This document shows positions 39,237 to 50,681 of a stretch of 64,000 nt of DNA, piece by piece. A model generated the notes under the pieces. The model did no database searches. It saw only the letters and a program-made list of their open reading frames with translations, and was not told where the DNA came from. The first letter of the stretch is position 1, and every line of letters begins with the position of its first letter. The stretch lies in contig CM057475.1 in assembly GCA_030035585.1 (NCBI GenBank), forward strand, positions 6,085,501-6,149,500, given 5' to 3'. The translations under genes and the position numbers were made by a program. This stretch comes from Dugong dugon. Lineage: Eukaryota; Chordata; Mammalia; Sirenia; Dugongidae.

Positions 39237-42013
39237 GTGCCAGGGCTAAAAGCCCCAGGAGGGGGTCTTGGTGCAGAAGGAGTCCTGGCCAAGCCTCTGG
39301 GAACGGGTGCAGCGCGCGAGAAGCGAGCTCTCTGCCCCCAGTTCCGGGACCCGCGGGGTCAACGCTCGCTCTTCTCCCCCGGGGAAGGGGGGCGCGTCAG
39401 CCGGCTCCCCGCGGCCCCGCGGGAGACGGGGGCGCCGGGGGCTCGAGATCTCCGACTCTGCCTGGATCTCGGCGCACAGCGGGCAGGGAGCCCCCGAGGT
39501 GAGCCGCGGCTGCGTCCATCTGTTCTCGCAGCTGAAGTGCCAGCCGCGACCAGAGGAGCTCCCAGCACGGATCCCGCAACCCTTTCTCTGGCCCCGCCCC
39601 TGGACCCTTTCACCCCCGGGAACGGAGAGGGAGGCGCAGAGACTGCTGGGCCGGGTTCCGACCCATGGGAGATTGTCAGGGCAGCGAATTCCGACTGTGA
39701 AGATCTGGGGATGGAGAGAAGTCTCCTCGCCCCCACCCAGGGCCCCGAATATCAGCCCTATCTCTCCCACCCTCCCGCACTTCCCCTTCTCCCTCCCCCA
39801 GCATGGACTTGGCCTCTCCGCTGGAACTGTCCAGGTCCCCCAGCTCCCTCCTCCTCTCCCTTTCCGCCCCTAGCCTCCTCCCTACTCCTCCCAAGCTCTG
39901 TTCCCAAGGGACCAAACCTTCTATCGGGTCCTGCGAGGCCCCGCCCCTTTCCCCCCCTTCCCCCCGCATCTTCAGAGCTGGATTGCGGGTGGGCTCCGGG
40001 AGTGATGTTGCCGGAGTCCTCTCTAAGAGCTGTAGGAAACCCCACACGGACGCCTTGCCTGCTCCTCGAGAAGGGCCCGGCAGCTTTGCTTTCATCCAAG
40101 GCTCACCTTCCGTGAGGGCCGCTCCCGCTGAGGCGCCCAGTTCTCGATAGACAAATGGGAGCCGCCCAGACTGTGCGCTGGGCCAGATGCGTACCCAGGA
40201 GAGAGTTGACCCTGGATGGCTCGCGAAGCCTGTGCCCTGGTCCGCGGACTGGCTGGCAGGCGAGAGGCTCGGTAGCAGTTGGATCGGTTGAGGGGCTTTT
40301 GTTGTTGAAATTACAGTTTATCTTTCTCTTCCAGAGTCAGACAGGAGCCTCCCCATTCTTCTGGCCTCAAAAGCAAAGTAGCATTAGATCCACACCTTCC
40401 GTGCTTCCCACTCCCCAAGAGTACCACGATGCAGTGCAAAAAAACGTGGCTTTAGAGGCAGACAACTGGGATGACGCCCAGCTCTGCCGCTTCAAGTTAG
40501 GGATGCCTGGGAGAATTACTTCGCTTCTCTGTCCCTCAGTCTCCTTATCTATAAAGCAGGGTAATAATAGTACCTACTGCTCAGGGTGGCTGGCATGTAG
40601 TAGGAGTGGTGTGAGCACTTGTTATTATCTGTAACATGTCCTGTGTTAGCTTCATTTTACAGTTATGTGATCTGTGAAGGGCAGGTAAAAGGCACATGGC
40701 ACACTGGCTTCCTAGCTGCTCCATCTGGTTAGGTGGGCATTGTGAGCCTGGGCTGTGTCCTGACTGGTGGGGCCTAGAGGGCATTGGAAAGTTGCCTTCT
40801 GTCCCTGAGAGGGCTGTGGGGTGAGGTGATGGAGACCAGTGCGTCAGGGTGAGAAGGCAGCAGCCTTGCCACATACTGCCAAATCTTTCCACCCACCCAA
40901 GCACCCCAGGGAAGGCTGAGAAAGTCATCCACTTAAGGAACTGGAGCACCCGCTCTGCCATGGTCACACCGCCCTCTGTCTGCTGTTCCCATTAGAGGCG
41001 GGGAAGGGCCCCTGTGGTGACTTTGGGCTAGTCCCAGCCCCTCTCTGGGCCCCAGCTTTGGCCTGTGTTAAGTAAGGAATTAGGAAAGAGGTCCCCCAGA
41101 GCTGCAGAGGGCTTTGTGTGGGTGGGAGAATTCTCTTCACTTTTATTTGAAGACCTTTACTCAGGGCATACACACTCTCTCCAAAGCCCACTCCCGCCCC
41201 CCAGCTAGTTTCTCACGTGCCTGTTACCTGCCTGCCCAACTGAGTTTGAGACCTCTGGGTTCTTCTCCCTCTCTCCTTATGAGGCTTTTAAAGGGGAAGT
41301 CTTCCAGCCTACACAACAATGATTACTTTTTACTGTTATGACAATTATGATTATTTATTGCTTGCCCTGTCTGATTAAAGAAGGGGGAAAGGATTTGAGG
41401 CAGTTTTCCGTCTAGCGACTGAGAACAGTGAAATCTTAGTGAAGAGCAACTTTTCCCAGGGCCTCCAACGTGGCAGGCCCCATCGCCTCTGGCCCACATA
41501 ATTCATGGTGGTTCCTGAGCACTAAGCCACATCATTTCTGGGCTCAGGCCTACCTCTTCAGTCCTCAGACCCCCTGCGGCAGGAAGCAGACTCATTTATT
41601 AAGCACTTATTTGTCCGAGGGCCATTATTTATGCTTTTTTATTTCGTCTTCACTCTATCCTGTTGCAGTGTAGGTGCTATTTTCCCCATCCTACAGATGA
41701 GGAACCTGTGTGGGCCCAGACATCAGCAGCAGAGCCTGTCCTGTGGTCCTCATGCTGGCCCCTGATTCCTGCTGCCCAAGGTGATCACACCCTGGCAGTG
41801 TGGAGAAGAGGGGCAGATGAAGATCCAAAGACACGAACTTCCTCACTCTCCACCTGCCAGCTCAGAAGGCAACCCCCATCCATCAGTAGCCCCCAAATAT
41901 TAGAATGTGGGAGTAGGGATGGGGGTGGAGCCGAGGACGCCCTGCCACCAAAGGCTAGTGCTTCAGACTTGGCGGGACTTGGGAACAACCTCTGTTCCTG
42001 CCTTGGTGCGCAG
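39237..42013. other. Unique 5' flanking DNA of the cholinergic locus
   Basis: CpG-rich until about 40250, then ordinary. Overlapping open frames up to 292 codons at 39237-40115 (plus) and others on the minus strand are composition artefacts. An MIR-like stretch lies at 40440-40640. The candidate R donor and the RE1 flank this region. Confidence 0.5.
40105..40160 (-). promoter_or_regulatory. Candidate donor of the CHAT R-type 5' non-coding exon
   Basis: On the minus strand a strong donor (CGGAAG|GTGAGC; exon end 40107) lies about 1.5 kb upstream of the VAChT ATG. That is roughly where the R exon, the shared first exon of CHAT and VAChT transcripts, is expected. Exon extent and transcription start are not visible; only the donor is supported. 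Inference. Confidence 0.35.
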
Positions 42014-42034
42014 GGAGCTGTCCGTGGTGCTGGC
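42014..42034 (-). promoter_or_regulatory. RE1/NRSE silencer (REST/NRSF binding site)
   Basis: Read on the minus strand, 18 of 21 positions match the RE1 consensus, including the uninterrupted core CAGCACCACGGACAGC. It lies 3.4 kb upstream of the VAChT start and about 1.9 kb upstream of the candidate R-exon donor. An RE1 upstream of the R exon is known in the cholinergic locus of rat and human, where REST silences both genes outside cholinergic neurons. Mismatches are at the first two positions and one near the end. Confidence 0.9.
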
Positions 42035-42124
42035 CGCTGGGCTCTGCTGCTTGCTAGCTAGCCAGCCTCCCACGAGGGCCATGCTCCCTCCATCTTCCTG
42101 CTCCTTTGGCTTCCTCTTAAACTG

Positions 42125-42305
42125 GAAACTAAACCCAACAAGTCGATTCGACTCCTAGTGACCCCACAGGGCAGCGTCGGGTTTCCAAGGCTGTAAATCT
42201 TTACTCACAGACTGCCACATTTTCCCTTCTAGCAGCTTGTGAGTTCAAACCACCGACGTTTCTGTTAGCAGCCAAGCTTTTAACCACTGCACCAAACTGA
42301 CCTCT
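42125..42305 (-). repeat. Afrotherian SINE (antisense), diverged
   Basis: Contains cgattcgactcctagtgacccc, ggctgtaaatctttac and agcagccaagcttttaaccactgcacc. Confidence 0.8.
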
Positions 42306-42498
42306 TGGTAAATTCCTTTCCTGAATGCCTTTGTCTGAGCATAACTTACAGGCAAAACTTCCCATCCAATCCCATAGAACATGGAAACACTTTTCTCTCC
42401 TTTTTCAGCCAGATACAGAAACTGTTGCTACAAAGTACATAACTGGTACTCAATTTAATCTAAATGAATAAAGGAAGGAATTTATTTATTAGACACAT

Positions 42499-43497
42499 TG
42501 TTGTTGTTAGGCGCTGTTGAGTCAATTCTGACTCATGGTGCCCCCACATACAACAGAACGAAACAGTGCTAGGTCCTGTGCCATCCTCATAATTGTTGCT
42601 GTGCTTGAGCCCATTGTTGCAGCCACTGTGTCAATCTATCTTGTTGCGGGTGTTCCTCTTTTTCACTAACCTACTTTAACAAGCATGGTGTCCTTTTCCA
42701 GGGGGCTGGTCCCTCCTGATAACATGTCAAAGTGAGTGAGACAGTCTCACCATCCTCCCTTCTAAGGAACATTCTGGCTGTACTTCTTCCAAGACAGATT
42801 TCTTTGTTCTTCTGGCAGTCCATTGTATATTTAATATTCTTCACCAACACCATAATTCAAAAGCACCAATTCTTCTTCAGTCTTCCTTATTCATTGTCCA
42901 GCTTTTGCATGAATATGAGGCAACTGAAAACACCATGGCTTGGGTCAGGCCCACCTTAGTCTTCAAGGTGACATCTTTGCTTTTCAACACTTTAAAGAGG
43001 TCTTTTGCAGCAGATTTGCCCAATGCAATACATCATTTTATTTCTTGACTCCTGCTTCCATGGGCATTGATTGTGGATCCAAGTAAAATGAAATCCTTGA
43101 TAATTTTAATCTTTTCTCCATTTAGCATAATGTTGCTTATTGGTCAGTTGTGAGGATTTTTGTTTTCTTTATGTTGAGGTGCAATCCATACTGAAGGCTG
43201 TAGTCTTTGATCTTCATCAGTAAGTGCTTCAAGTCCTCTTCGCTTTCAGCAAGCAAGGTTGTATCATCTGCATATTGCAGGTTGTTAATGAGTCTTCCTC
43301 CAATCCTGATGCCGAGTTCTTCTTCATATAGTCCAGCTTCTTGTATTATTTGCTCAGCATACAGATTGAATAAGTATGCTGAAAGGATACGACCCTGACT
43401 CTCGCCTGTCCTGACTTTAAACCAGGCAATGTTCCCTTGTTCTGTTCAAACAACTGTCTGTTGGTCTATGTACAGGTTTCTCATAAACACAATTAAC
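42499..43497 (-). mobile_element. RTE (BovB-like) LINE, 5' truncated, antisense
   Basis: About 1.0 kb. The tail (ttgttgttaggcgctgttgagtc) is at the left and the RT region at the right (in reverse: broken frames as in the copies at 4725 and 15470). It is flanked by attagacacat and actagacacgt. Confidence 0.88.
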
Positions 43498-43519
43498 TAG
43501 ACACGTAGAGGGACTTAAA

Positions 43520-43745
43520 CTGTGCCAGGCAGTTCTTAGCATTTTACAGATATTATCTCATTTAATCCTCTCACCAGCCTTATGAGGTAGGCACTGTTCA
43601 TACTACCTTTTTATAGACAAGGACACAGAGGCAAAGTAGTTTATCCAAGGTCACAGAGCTCACAAGTGGTGGAGACAAGATTCATACGCAGGTGATCTAG
43701 CTCCAGCATCCAGCTCCTAACTACTATGCTGTCCTGCTTCAGGAC
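43520..43745 (+). repeat. MIR element
   Basis: Contains tcatttaatcctctcaccag..., ...gacaaggacacagaggcaaagtag..., ...ccaaggtcacagagctcacaag..., the MIR order. Confidence 0.7.
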
Positions 43746-43800
43746 TGCTGAAGGTTATGAGACAACTTATGTGAAAGCAACTAGCTTCATACCTTACACT

Positions 43801-44121
43801 TTGTTGTTGTTGGCCGCTGACTCATAGCACCCCCATGCACAATGGAACTGGTTGCTGCCCACTCCTGCATCATTCCCATGATTAGTTGCAGATCGGACGA
43901 CTGTTGTGATCCGTAGGGTTTTCACTGGGTGACTTTTGGAACTAGATCTCAAAGCCTTTCTTCCTAGTCCGTCTTAGCCTAGAAGCTCTGCTGAAACCTA
44001 TTTAGCATCATAGCAGCATGCATGCCTCCACAGGCAGATGGGTGGTAGCTGAGCATGTCGTGCATTGGCTAGGAATCCCTCATGGAAGGCAAGAATTCTA
44101 CCACTGAACCACCAGTGTCCC
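43801..44121 (-). repeat. tRNA-Gly-headed SINE with an RTE-derived body and tail
   Basis: Read on the minus strand it begins with a head nearly matching tRNA-Gly (ggtggttcagtggtagaatt box A; gattcctagccaatgca box B/acceptor end). It continues with sequence resembling the 5' part of the RTE (compare 1570-1740) and ends gtgctatgagtcagc...caacaacaacaa like the RTE 3' tail. It is flanked by ccttacact and cctgacact. Confidence 0.8.
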
Positions 44122-45719
44122 CATGCCTGACACTAAGTATGAGCTTAATTGTTATTTTGTATGGATAGAGACAGCTTGGTGATTTCTGGCTGACAACTTT
44201 CTTCTCATTTTATCCACTAGATACAGCTGTGGCCTCAGTCTGATGGAACAGTCTGTTCCATCCTGGACCGGTGCCATAGGAGGAGCTTGTTGGGGACCCA
44301 GGCAGTGCTGGTGCATGGGAGTGTGTGTGTGGGAAAAGGGATAGCCAGGCAGCCCCAGGGCCAGGTGAGGTCTGGTGTGTGTGAGGGTCTTGGTCGGGTG
44401 GTGAGGGGGCACTGCTGTAGAGGGAGTCATCACCCAGCCTGGCCTCATTTCTGAGAAGGTCATGGGGCAGAGAGAGTTCCAGGGCTTTGCCATGTGTTGC
44501 TTCCCCGGGACGTCTGGCCCCAGAGAGGAGAAACAGCCGTATTTCTGCAGAGAAGCAGGTTGCTGTTGGTCGCAGCATGTGTGGGTGGGGCACCCACTCC
44601 TGGTTTATTGTTTCTTTGTCTCCTTGGCAGCACTTAAGTGCAGGCTTAGTTCCAGTGAAGCACAGGAGGCTTGGATTCCAGCACTGGAGACAGGGTGCAG
44701 TTGCCCAGGCCTTCGCTCCCCGGCCCCGGTGCTGCCTTAAGAGGGCCTCACCATCACTTTATTACGTTAGGCTTCCCCAGCCACATTTTCAGATTCAAAG
44801 GAACAGAGCAGCCCATGGCAGCCTTTCCTGGCTGCCTGTGAGTCTGGTGGCTGGAAGCCAGAGAGACTAAGTGCCTGGCTGCCCTTGGCCAGCTCCATCC
44901 TCCCAGGCCCCAACGCAGATGTGTTCCTAGGGAAAAAAGGGGGACCATGGCTTTGGCCCTGTGGGCAGGCCTTGTGCTCCTCTCTACAGCTACCCAGGGA
45001 AAGGGGAGCTGCTATCCTTCTTGAAACTGCCCATGAATCGCCGGGGCACTTCATGGCCTTGAAATCCCTTTTGGTTTCTGCTCCCTCCATTCACTTTGCA
45101 TCCCAACCTAATCAGTCTCTCTCCTCCAAGACCACCTGTCCTGCTCCAGCTCAGACCCTATAGCTTCCTCTGCGCTGTGGCAATTAGTTACCTCCCAGCT
45201 TGTCCCCCGCCTCCTGTCCTGGCCAATCCACCCCGGCACAAACGCCAAACTACTTTTCTTGGTAAAGTTTCAGGCTGGTTCCTAGTCTGCTCACAAACCC
45301 ATCAGGGACCCCTGCTGCTTGGGGCTGGAGTCCAGCCTCTTCTCTCAGCCATCATGGCGTTCCACAGTTTGGCTCCACCCTGCCTTTCCTGCTTTCTCCT
45401 CCTTCTCTAAGCAGGCTCCAGGAGCTCCCACCCCTGGAACTCCTTTCAGCCTGAGGTTCTCTTGAACCCCACCCAGTTTTGCCTCTCCTTGGTTGCCATA
45501 AACTCTTCCCCAATCCCTGAAATATTGTGAACATGCCCCTGCCCCCGAATTCCATTGCATTTTCTTGTACTCCTATTCTGGAATTCATCCTGCACTGCCC
45601 TGAGAGTTCCTTGGAGGCAGGATCCGCATCTTACTTGCTATATGTTCTGCATTGCACTGGCCATAGCACTTTGCAAAGGAACCAGTGTCAGTGGTTCTTA
45701 AATCCATTTCTACATTTAT
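44122..45719. other. Unique intergenic DNA, nothing recognised
   Basis: GC-moderate unique DNA with only short unsupported frames on both strands. Confidence 0.4.
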
Positions 45720-46620
45720 TAAAATGAAAATCAATCACATAAAGTAATACATAAATGAATTCTTCCTGTAGAAATTAGAACATGATCAATGTTTGTTCCT
45801 GGCACCCAACCCTGGTCTCTTCTGCCACCTGTCAGATGTGACCACTGTAACTGTTTTTATGTGTATTTTCCAAGCCCCTTCTAAACCCTTTTTTATACAC
45901 ATTTGTGGACCCATATAAAATGTAACATAAACAGCATTAATGTTTAAATAAGTATATTTTAACATAAATGTTTCTATATAGAAATCATTCTGTACTTCTC
46001 TCTTTCTCCTCTCAATAATATATCCATTTTAGTCTATATAGAAATATCTCATTTTCTTAACTGCTGCATGGTATTTTTGGTTACGAACAGACAAGGGTTT
46101 TCAGATAGTTCGCTACTGATGGGCATGTAGGCTGTTTGTAATTTTTAGGTGTTAGAATATTGCAGTGAATAGCCTCCTTGAGTGTGTGTGGAAGTGCCTC
46201 TCTACAAGATGTCCCAGCAAGTGGAATTGCTGGGTCATAGGGTTTGTACATTTCAAATTTTAAAAGAAATGTCCACATTGCTCCAAAGTGGCTGCTTAGA
46301 TGTGAACTCACACAAGCAGTGGGTGAGAGTGCAGGATTTCCCACACCCTTGCCAACACATGCTATTGTCAGTCCTTTTCCTTTTTTTGTGAATCTGGTGG
46401 GAGAAAAATTATTTGTTATTGTTTCGATTGTTTTAATTGGCTGAGTACATTTTCATGTGTTTATTGGCCATTTGTATTTTCTTTATTTTCTTTGTGAATT
46501 GCCTGTTATTTTCTTTCCCTATTTTTCTATTAAGTTGTTTATCTTTTTCTTCCTGGCTTGTAGGAATTCTCAATATTTTTCAAAAAAATTATCTTTGCCC
46601 CAGACATGTCTATGTGGCTG
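45720..46620 (-). mobile_element. Old L1 3' region (antisense)
   Basis: Blocks such as ...ctgctgcatggtatttttgg..., ...agcaagtggaattgctgggtcatagg... and ...cacacccttgccaacacatgct... are the complement of old mammalian L1 3' sequence. Highly diverged. Confidence 0.65.
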
Positions 46621-46794
46621 AAAACTATGATCACTTCTTCACTATTGGGTTTTATAATGCATACTTATTGGACAGGATAAGTTAGAGTGGGTGTGAGGTT
46701 GCCAGACCAATTAAAGTCCTTCAGGGCTACTTCACCATCCACAGGAGAGAGTCCAGATTCTTTAGCATGACATAAAAGGGTCTCTACAGTCCGA

Positions 46795-46965
46795 AATATT
46801 GGTGGTGCAAGTACACCCAGAGGCACTTCAGGAAAAAGACCTGGTGATCTGCTTCCAAAAGATCACAGCCACTGAAGACTCTGTGGGGTGCAGTTCTACT
46901 TTGAAACACATGAGGTCTCCATGAGTCAGAATCGATTTGATGGCAACTGCTTGGTTGGTTGGTAT
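46795..46965 (+). repeat. Afrotherian SINE (sense), head truncated
   Basis: Contains tacacccagaggcacttcagg, gacctggtgatctgcttcc and gtcagaatcgatttgatggcaactg. Confidence 0.8.
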
Positions 46966-47053
46966 AATCCATCTATCTGTATAGCCTCATTGTGACGCCC
47001 GGATTGGATTCTGGATTCTACCACCTACTACCTGTCTAACCTTGAGCGCGTTT

Positions 47054-47218
47054 CTCTTTTTTTTAAATTATTTTATTGTACTTTAAGTGAAAGTTTACAA
47101 TTCAGGTTAGTCTCTCATAGAAAAATTTATGCATACATTGTTATGTGACCCTAATTTCTCTCCCTAAATGGTGACAGCACACTCCTCCTTTCCTCCCCTG
47201 ATTTTCCGTGTCCATTCA
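47054..47218 (-). mobile_element. Short L1 3' end (antisense)
   Basis: Complement of the last ~160 bases of the L1 type ending at 11092 (poly-T at the left end). Flanking gagcgcgttt and gagcacgttt suggest a target duplication. Confidence 0.75.
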
Positions 47219-47299
47219 GAGCACGTTTGTTTCAATACTTAGTGCATCGGTTCCCTCATCTTTAAAATGTACCACCTTACAAAGGTGTCCCTTCTCCGT

Positions 47300-47480
47300 T
47301 AGTTTCTAACTCTCTGGCCTTGTAAAAATTACTTAATCTCTTCAAACCTCAGTCATACATCTATAAAATGGGCGCAATGGCAGCTACCTCTTAGGGCTTG
47401 GTATTGGCAGAATGAGAATACTTGTAAAGTGCTTTGGCATATGGTAGGTGCTAAGTAAATGGATGCCGTTGTTAGTTGCA
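47300..47480 (-). repeat. MIR-like element
   Basis: Contains acttaatctcttcaaacctcag...ataaaatgggcgcaatgg...taaagtgctttggcatatgg, the MIR complement. Confidence 0.6.
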
Positions 47481-48304
47481 CCCCCTCTCATCTGCCTAGA
47501 TGACTCCTATTCATCTTCTATGATCAAATCAAGCCTCTTTGTCCTTCCCTCAAATTAAACTGATCTTTCACTCCTCTGTGTTACCACCATGCCTCTATTA
47601 CAGTACTTATCACATCTCCTCACCAGTGTGTATTCACATGACTGTCTACTCTACACACTGTATACCCCTGAAGGTAGAATATGAGGTGGCTGGGTCCCAC
47701 TCACCACCTGGCATATACATACTCAACACATGACTGAAGAGTAGAACAAAATACCCGTTTGCCAGTTTTGAAAAGAATAAGACTTCCTCAACTGTGTCAA
47801 AATCCTCCTGAGCCTGGAGTGGGCAGGGGGACACTTAGTGGGAACTGAAGCGTTCCTGAGAAATATCCCAGATACACATTTGGCAGTTCAGAGATCCAGA
47901 GATCTTCTCAAAGGTGCACGGACACTGCTGCCTTGCTAAAAAAAAATCCCCTAGTCAGGTGGACAAAAAGTTAAGAAAAACTCTGCATTTTACAGTCAAG
48001 TGGCTCCGTTGGGAAGACAGATGAAGGTTGCTGGCAGTCTCCTCTGGTTTGGGAGGCTTGTCTTGATTGGAAAAGCAAGCACTGATCAGCCAGAGGTCCT
48101 TCCATTTTCAAACTTGAAAAGGGTTGATTTGGGGCAGGGAGATCCCAGGAGGCAGCCACAGAGGGAGGACAAGGCAGTGAGACAGAGGAGTGTATGGGAA
48201 GGATGCTCCACGTAGATGCGTGTATACAGGGCTGCAACCTGCTCCATCGCTCAGAGGGAAACGCCTGTGTCAGCGTAGCTCCAGCACCTAGCACAGTGCC
48301 TAGC

Positions 48305-48460
48305 ACATAAACCAGTTGCTGTCGAGTCAATTCTGACTTACAGTGACTGTATAGGACTACCCCACAGAGTTCCCAGGGACTGCCTAGTGGATTCAAACTG
48401 CTGACCTTTTGGTTAGCAACCATAGCACTTAACCAGTACAACACCAGAGTTTCCGTATGG
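48305..48460 (-). repeat. Afrotherian SINE (antisense)
   Basis: From ccagttgctgtcgagtcaattc to ...gcacttaaccagtacaacaccagag, with the direct repeats tagcacata and tggcacata. Confidence 0.85.
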
Positions 48461-48779
48461 CACATAGAAGGCCTTAATGAAAGTCCAAAGAAGATGCTCG
48501 TTTTGGAGAAAATTGTTCCAAATGGGTATGTGGTGATCATCTTTATTAAAAACTAGGGAAACCCTATGTGCCTGGTTAACATGGCCACGGGTTCAAGATC
48601 ATCTGTCTTGAGTTTCTGAAAACAGGTTCTGTTATGGATTGAATTGTGTCTTTCAAAAATATGTGTTGAAATCCTACCCACTGTACCTGTAAGTATGACC
48701 TTGTTTGGAAATAGGGGCTTTCTTTTTTTATGTTAATGAGGCCATACCAGAGTAGGGTGGGTCCTAAAAAAAAAAAAAA

Positions 48780-48935
48780 AAAGTTGCCATTGATGATGGA
48801 TTGCTACTCATAGTGACCCTACAGGACAAAGTAGAAATGCCCCATAGGATTTCCAGGGAGCTGCTGGTAGATTCGAACTGCTGAACTTTTGATTAGCCGC
48901 TGAGCTCTTAACCACTGCGCCATCAGGGCTCCTAA
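48780..48935 (-). repeat. Afrotherian SINE inserted in the MaLR 5' LTR
   Basis: Antisense SINE (attgatgatggattgctactcatagtgacc ... accactgcgccatcagggctcc) preceded by an A-run at 48763. The LTR resumes after it with cctaagcctaatc; cctaa occurs on both sides. Confidence 0.85.
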
Positions 48936-49196
48936 GCCTAATCTTTTTTGAGTTTTAAAAAGAGCAGAAAAGACACAGAGATACACACAGGGGGGAGAGA
49001 AATGCCAAGGATTGCCAAGGAACACCAAAGAATGCCAAAGAACTCAGGGCTACCAGCAAGGAAGAACTGCCCCCTAGAGCCACAACTTCCATTTTGACTT
49101 TTAGCCCCCTGAACTGTGAGAAAATAAATGTCTGTTCTTTAAAGTCGTCCACTTATAGTATTTGTGTTACAGCAGCATTACCAACCTGAGAGAATT

Positions 49197-49214
49197 TGGT
49201 ACCAGGGAGTGGGG
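49197..49214 (+). other. Primer binding site (tRNA-Leu UAA type) of the MaLR
   Basis: TGGTACCAGGGAGTGGGG next to the 5' LTR matches the complement of the tRNA-Leu(UAA) 3' end with one extra G. This is the expected primer for ERVL/MaLR elements. Confidence 0.7.
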
Positions 49215-50142
49215 GTGCTGCTCTAACAAATACCTAAAATGTGGAAGTGGCTTTGCAATTGGGTAATGGGTAGACGCTGGAGGAATTTTGATACACTTGA
49301 TAGTGAGATTCTAGACTGCTTAGAAGAGACTGTTGGTAGAATTATAGACATTAAGGGTGATTCTAATGAGGGCTCAGAAAGAATTGAGAACCATGGGGAA
49401 AGCTTCTATTGTCATGAACAGGATGTTACTGGAAGTGTGGATGTTAAAATGTACCTGTGGTGAGGTTTTAAAAGGAAATGATGAACATATTATTGGACAA
49501 AGGAGGAAAGACAGTCTTTGTTATAAAGTGGTAAAGAACTTGTCTAAATTATGGAATGATGTTTTGTGGAAGGTAGAGCTTATAAGTGATGAATTAGATA
49601 TTTAGCTGAGGAGATTTCTAAGCAAGATCTTGAAGTTGTGGTGTAGTTTGTCCTTGTTGATAGTAAAATGTGGGAGGAAAGTGATAGATCGAGAAATGAA
49701 CTGTGCAAAAAAACCCAAAAAAATAAAACTTAAATCTCTGGAAAATTCTGTTGTAAAAACTAAGAAAGCTTATCTTGGAAAAGACACCAAGGCTATGGAT
49801 ACACAACCATTTGCTAGATATTAGGCCTGTGACAATGGATCTAATCAGCCATCTCAGCAAAAAACCTTGCCAGCTTATACTGAAAAGGACAGAGATAAGA
49901 CAAAATGAAGGAAAACTATATGTCTTCTGAAATTCTATAAGCAGGAAATAGTCCGATGTACTTAGCTGGTTGCAAACATCTGCTGTCCTCCAAGAAAAGG
50001 AAAGGACCATTCTGGGAGCAGTTCAAGGATCAGCTGCACTTTCAGAAGGAGCATGTGGGGACAGAGCCACTTTCTTGGTTTCAAAGGACAGAGCCACCTC
50101 TTTCTTGGCTTCAAAGGACAGAGCCATCACTCACTAGGTTTT

Positions 50143-50681
50143 TTTAATATTATTTTACTATGTTCTTGGTGAAGGTTTACACAGCAGATTAGGTTCCCAT
50201 TCAATGATTTTTACACAAGTTGTCCAGTGACATTGGTTACATTCTTCACAATGCATGAATGTTCTCATTACTTCAGTTCTGGTTGTTCCATTTCCATTTG
50301 TCTAGTTTCCCTGCCCCCCTTACATTCTCATCTTTGTTTTAAAGTAATTGTTGACCGTTCTGTCTCATATAGGTGATTTTTAAAGGAGCACAGTACTTAC
50401 AGGTGATATTCATTATATTTTGAGCCAATTTGTCATTTGGCTACAAGATGACCTCAGGGGTTAGTTTCAGTTCAAGGTTTGACGAGTATCTCAGGGCAAT
50501 AGTCTCGGAGAGTCCTCTAGTCTCAACCAGTCCAGTAAGTCTGGGTTTTTTGTTTGTTTAAGAATTCGTGATTCTGCTCCACATTTTTCTCCCATTCTAT
50601 CAGTGTCCATCCATTGTGGGCCTGATTAGAACAGTTGGTAGTGGTAGCCAGGCACCATCTAGTTCTTCTGGGCTCAGGCTG
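50143..50681 (-). mobile_element. L1 3' UTR fragment (antisense) in the MaLR internal region
   Basis: The complement of the L1 3' UTR (gccaggcaccatctagttcttctgg at its right end). The target ctcactaggtttt is present on both sides (50130-50142 and 50682-50694). Confidence 0.85.

Noticed and set aside
39237-40115. 292-codon open frame in the upstream GC-rich region
   Set aside because: Composition-driven absence of stops; Pro/Ser/Arg-rich without domain, splice signal or homology that I recognise; frames of similar length occur on the opposite strand.
43801-44121. Functional tRNA-Gly gene
   Set aside because: The tRNA-like head is diverged, lacks a proper anticodon arm and is fused to SINE sequence.
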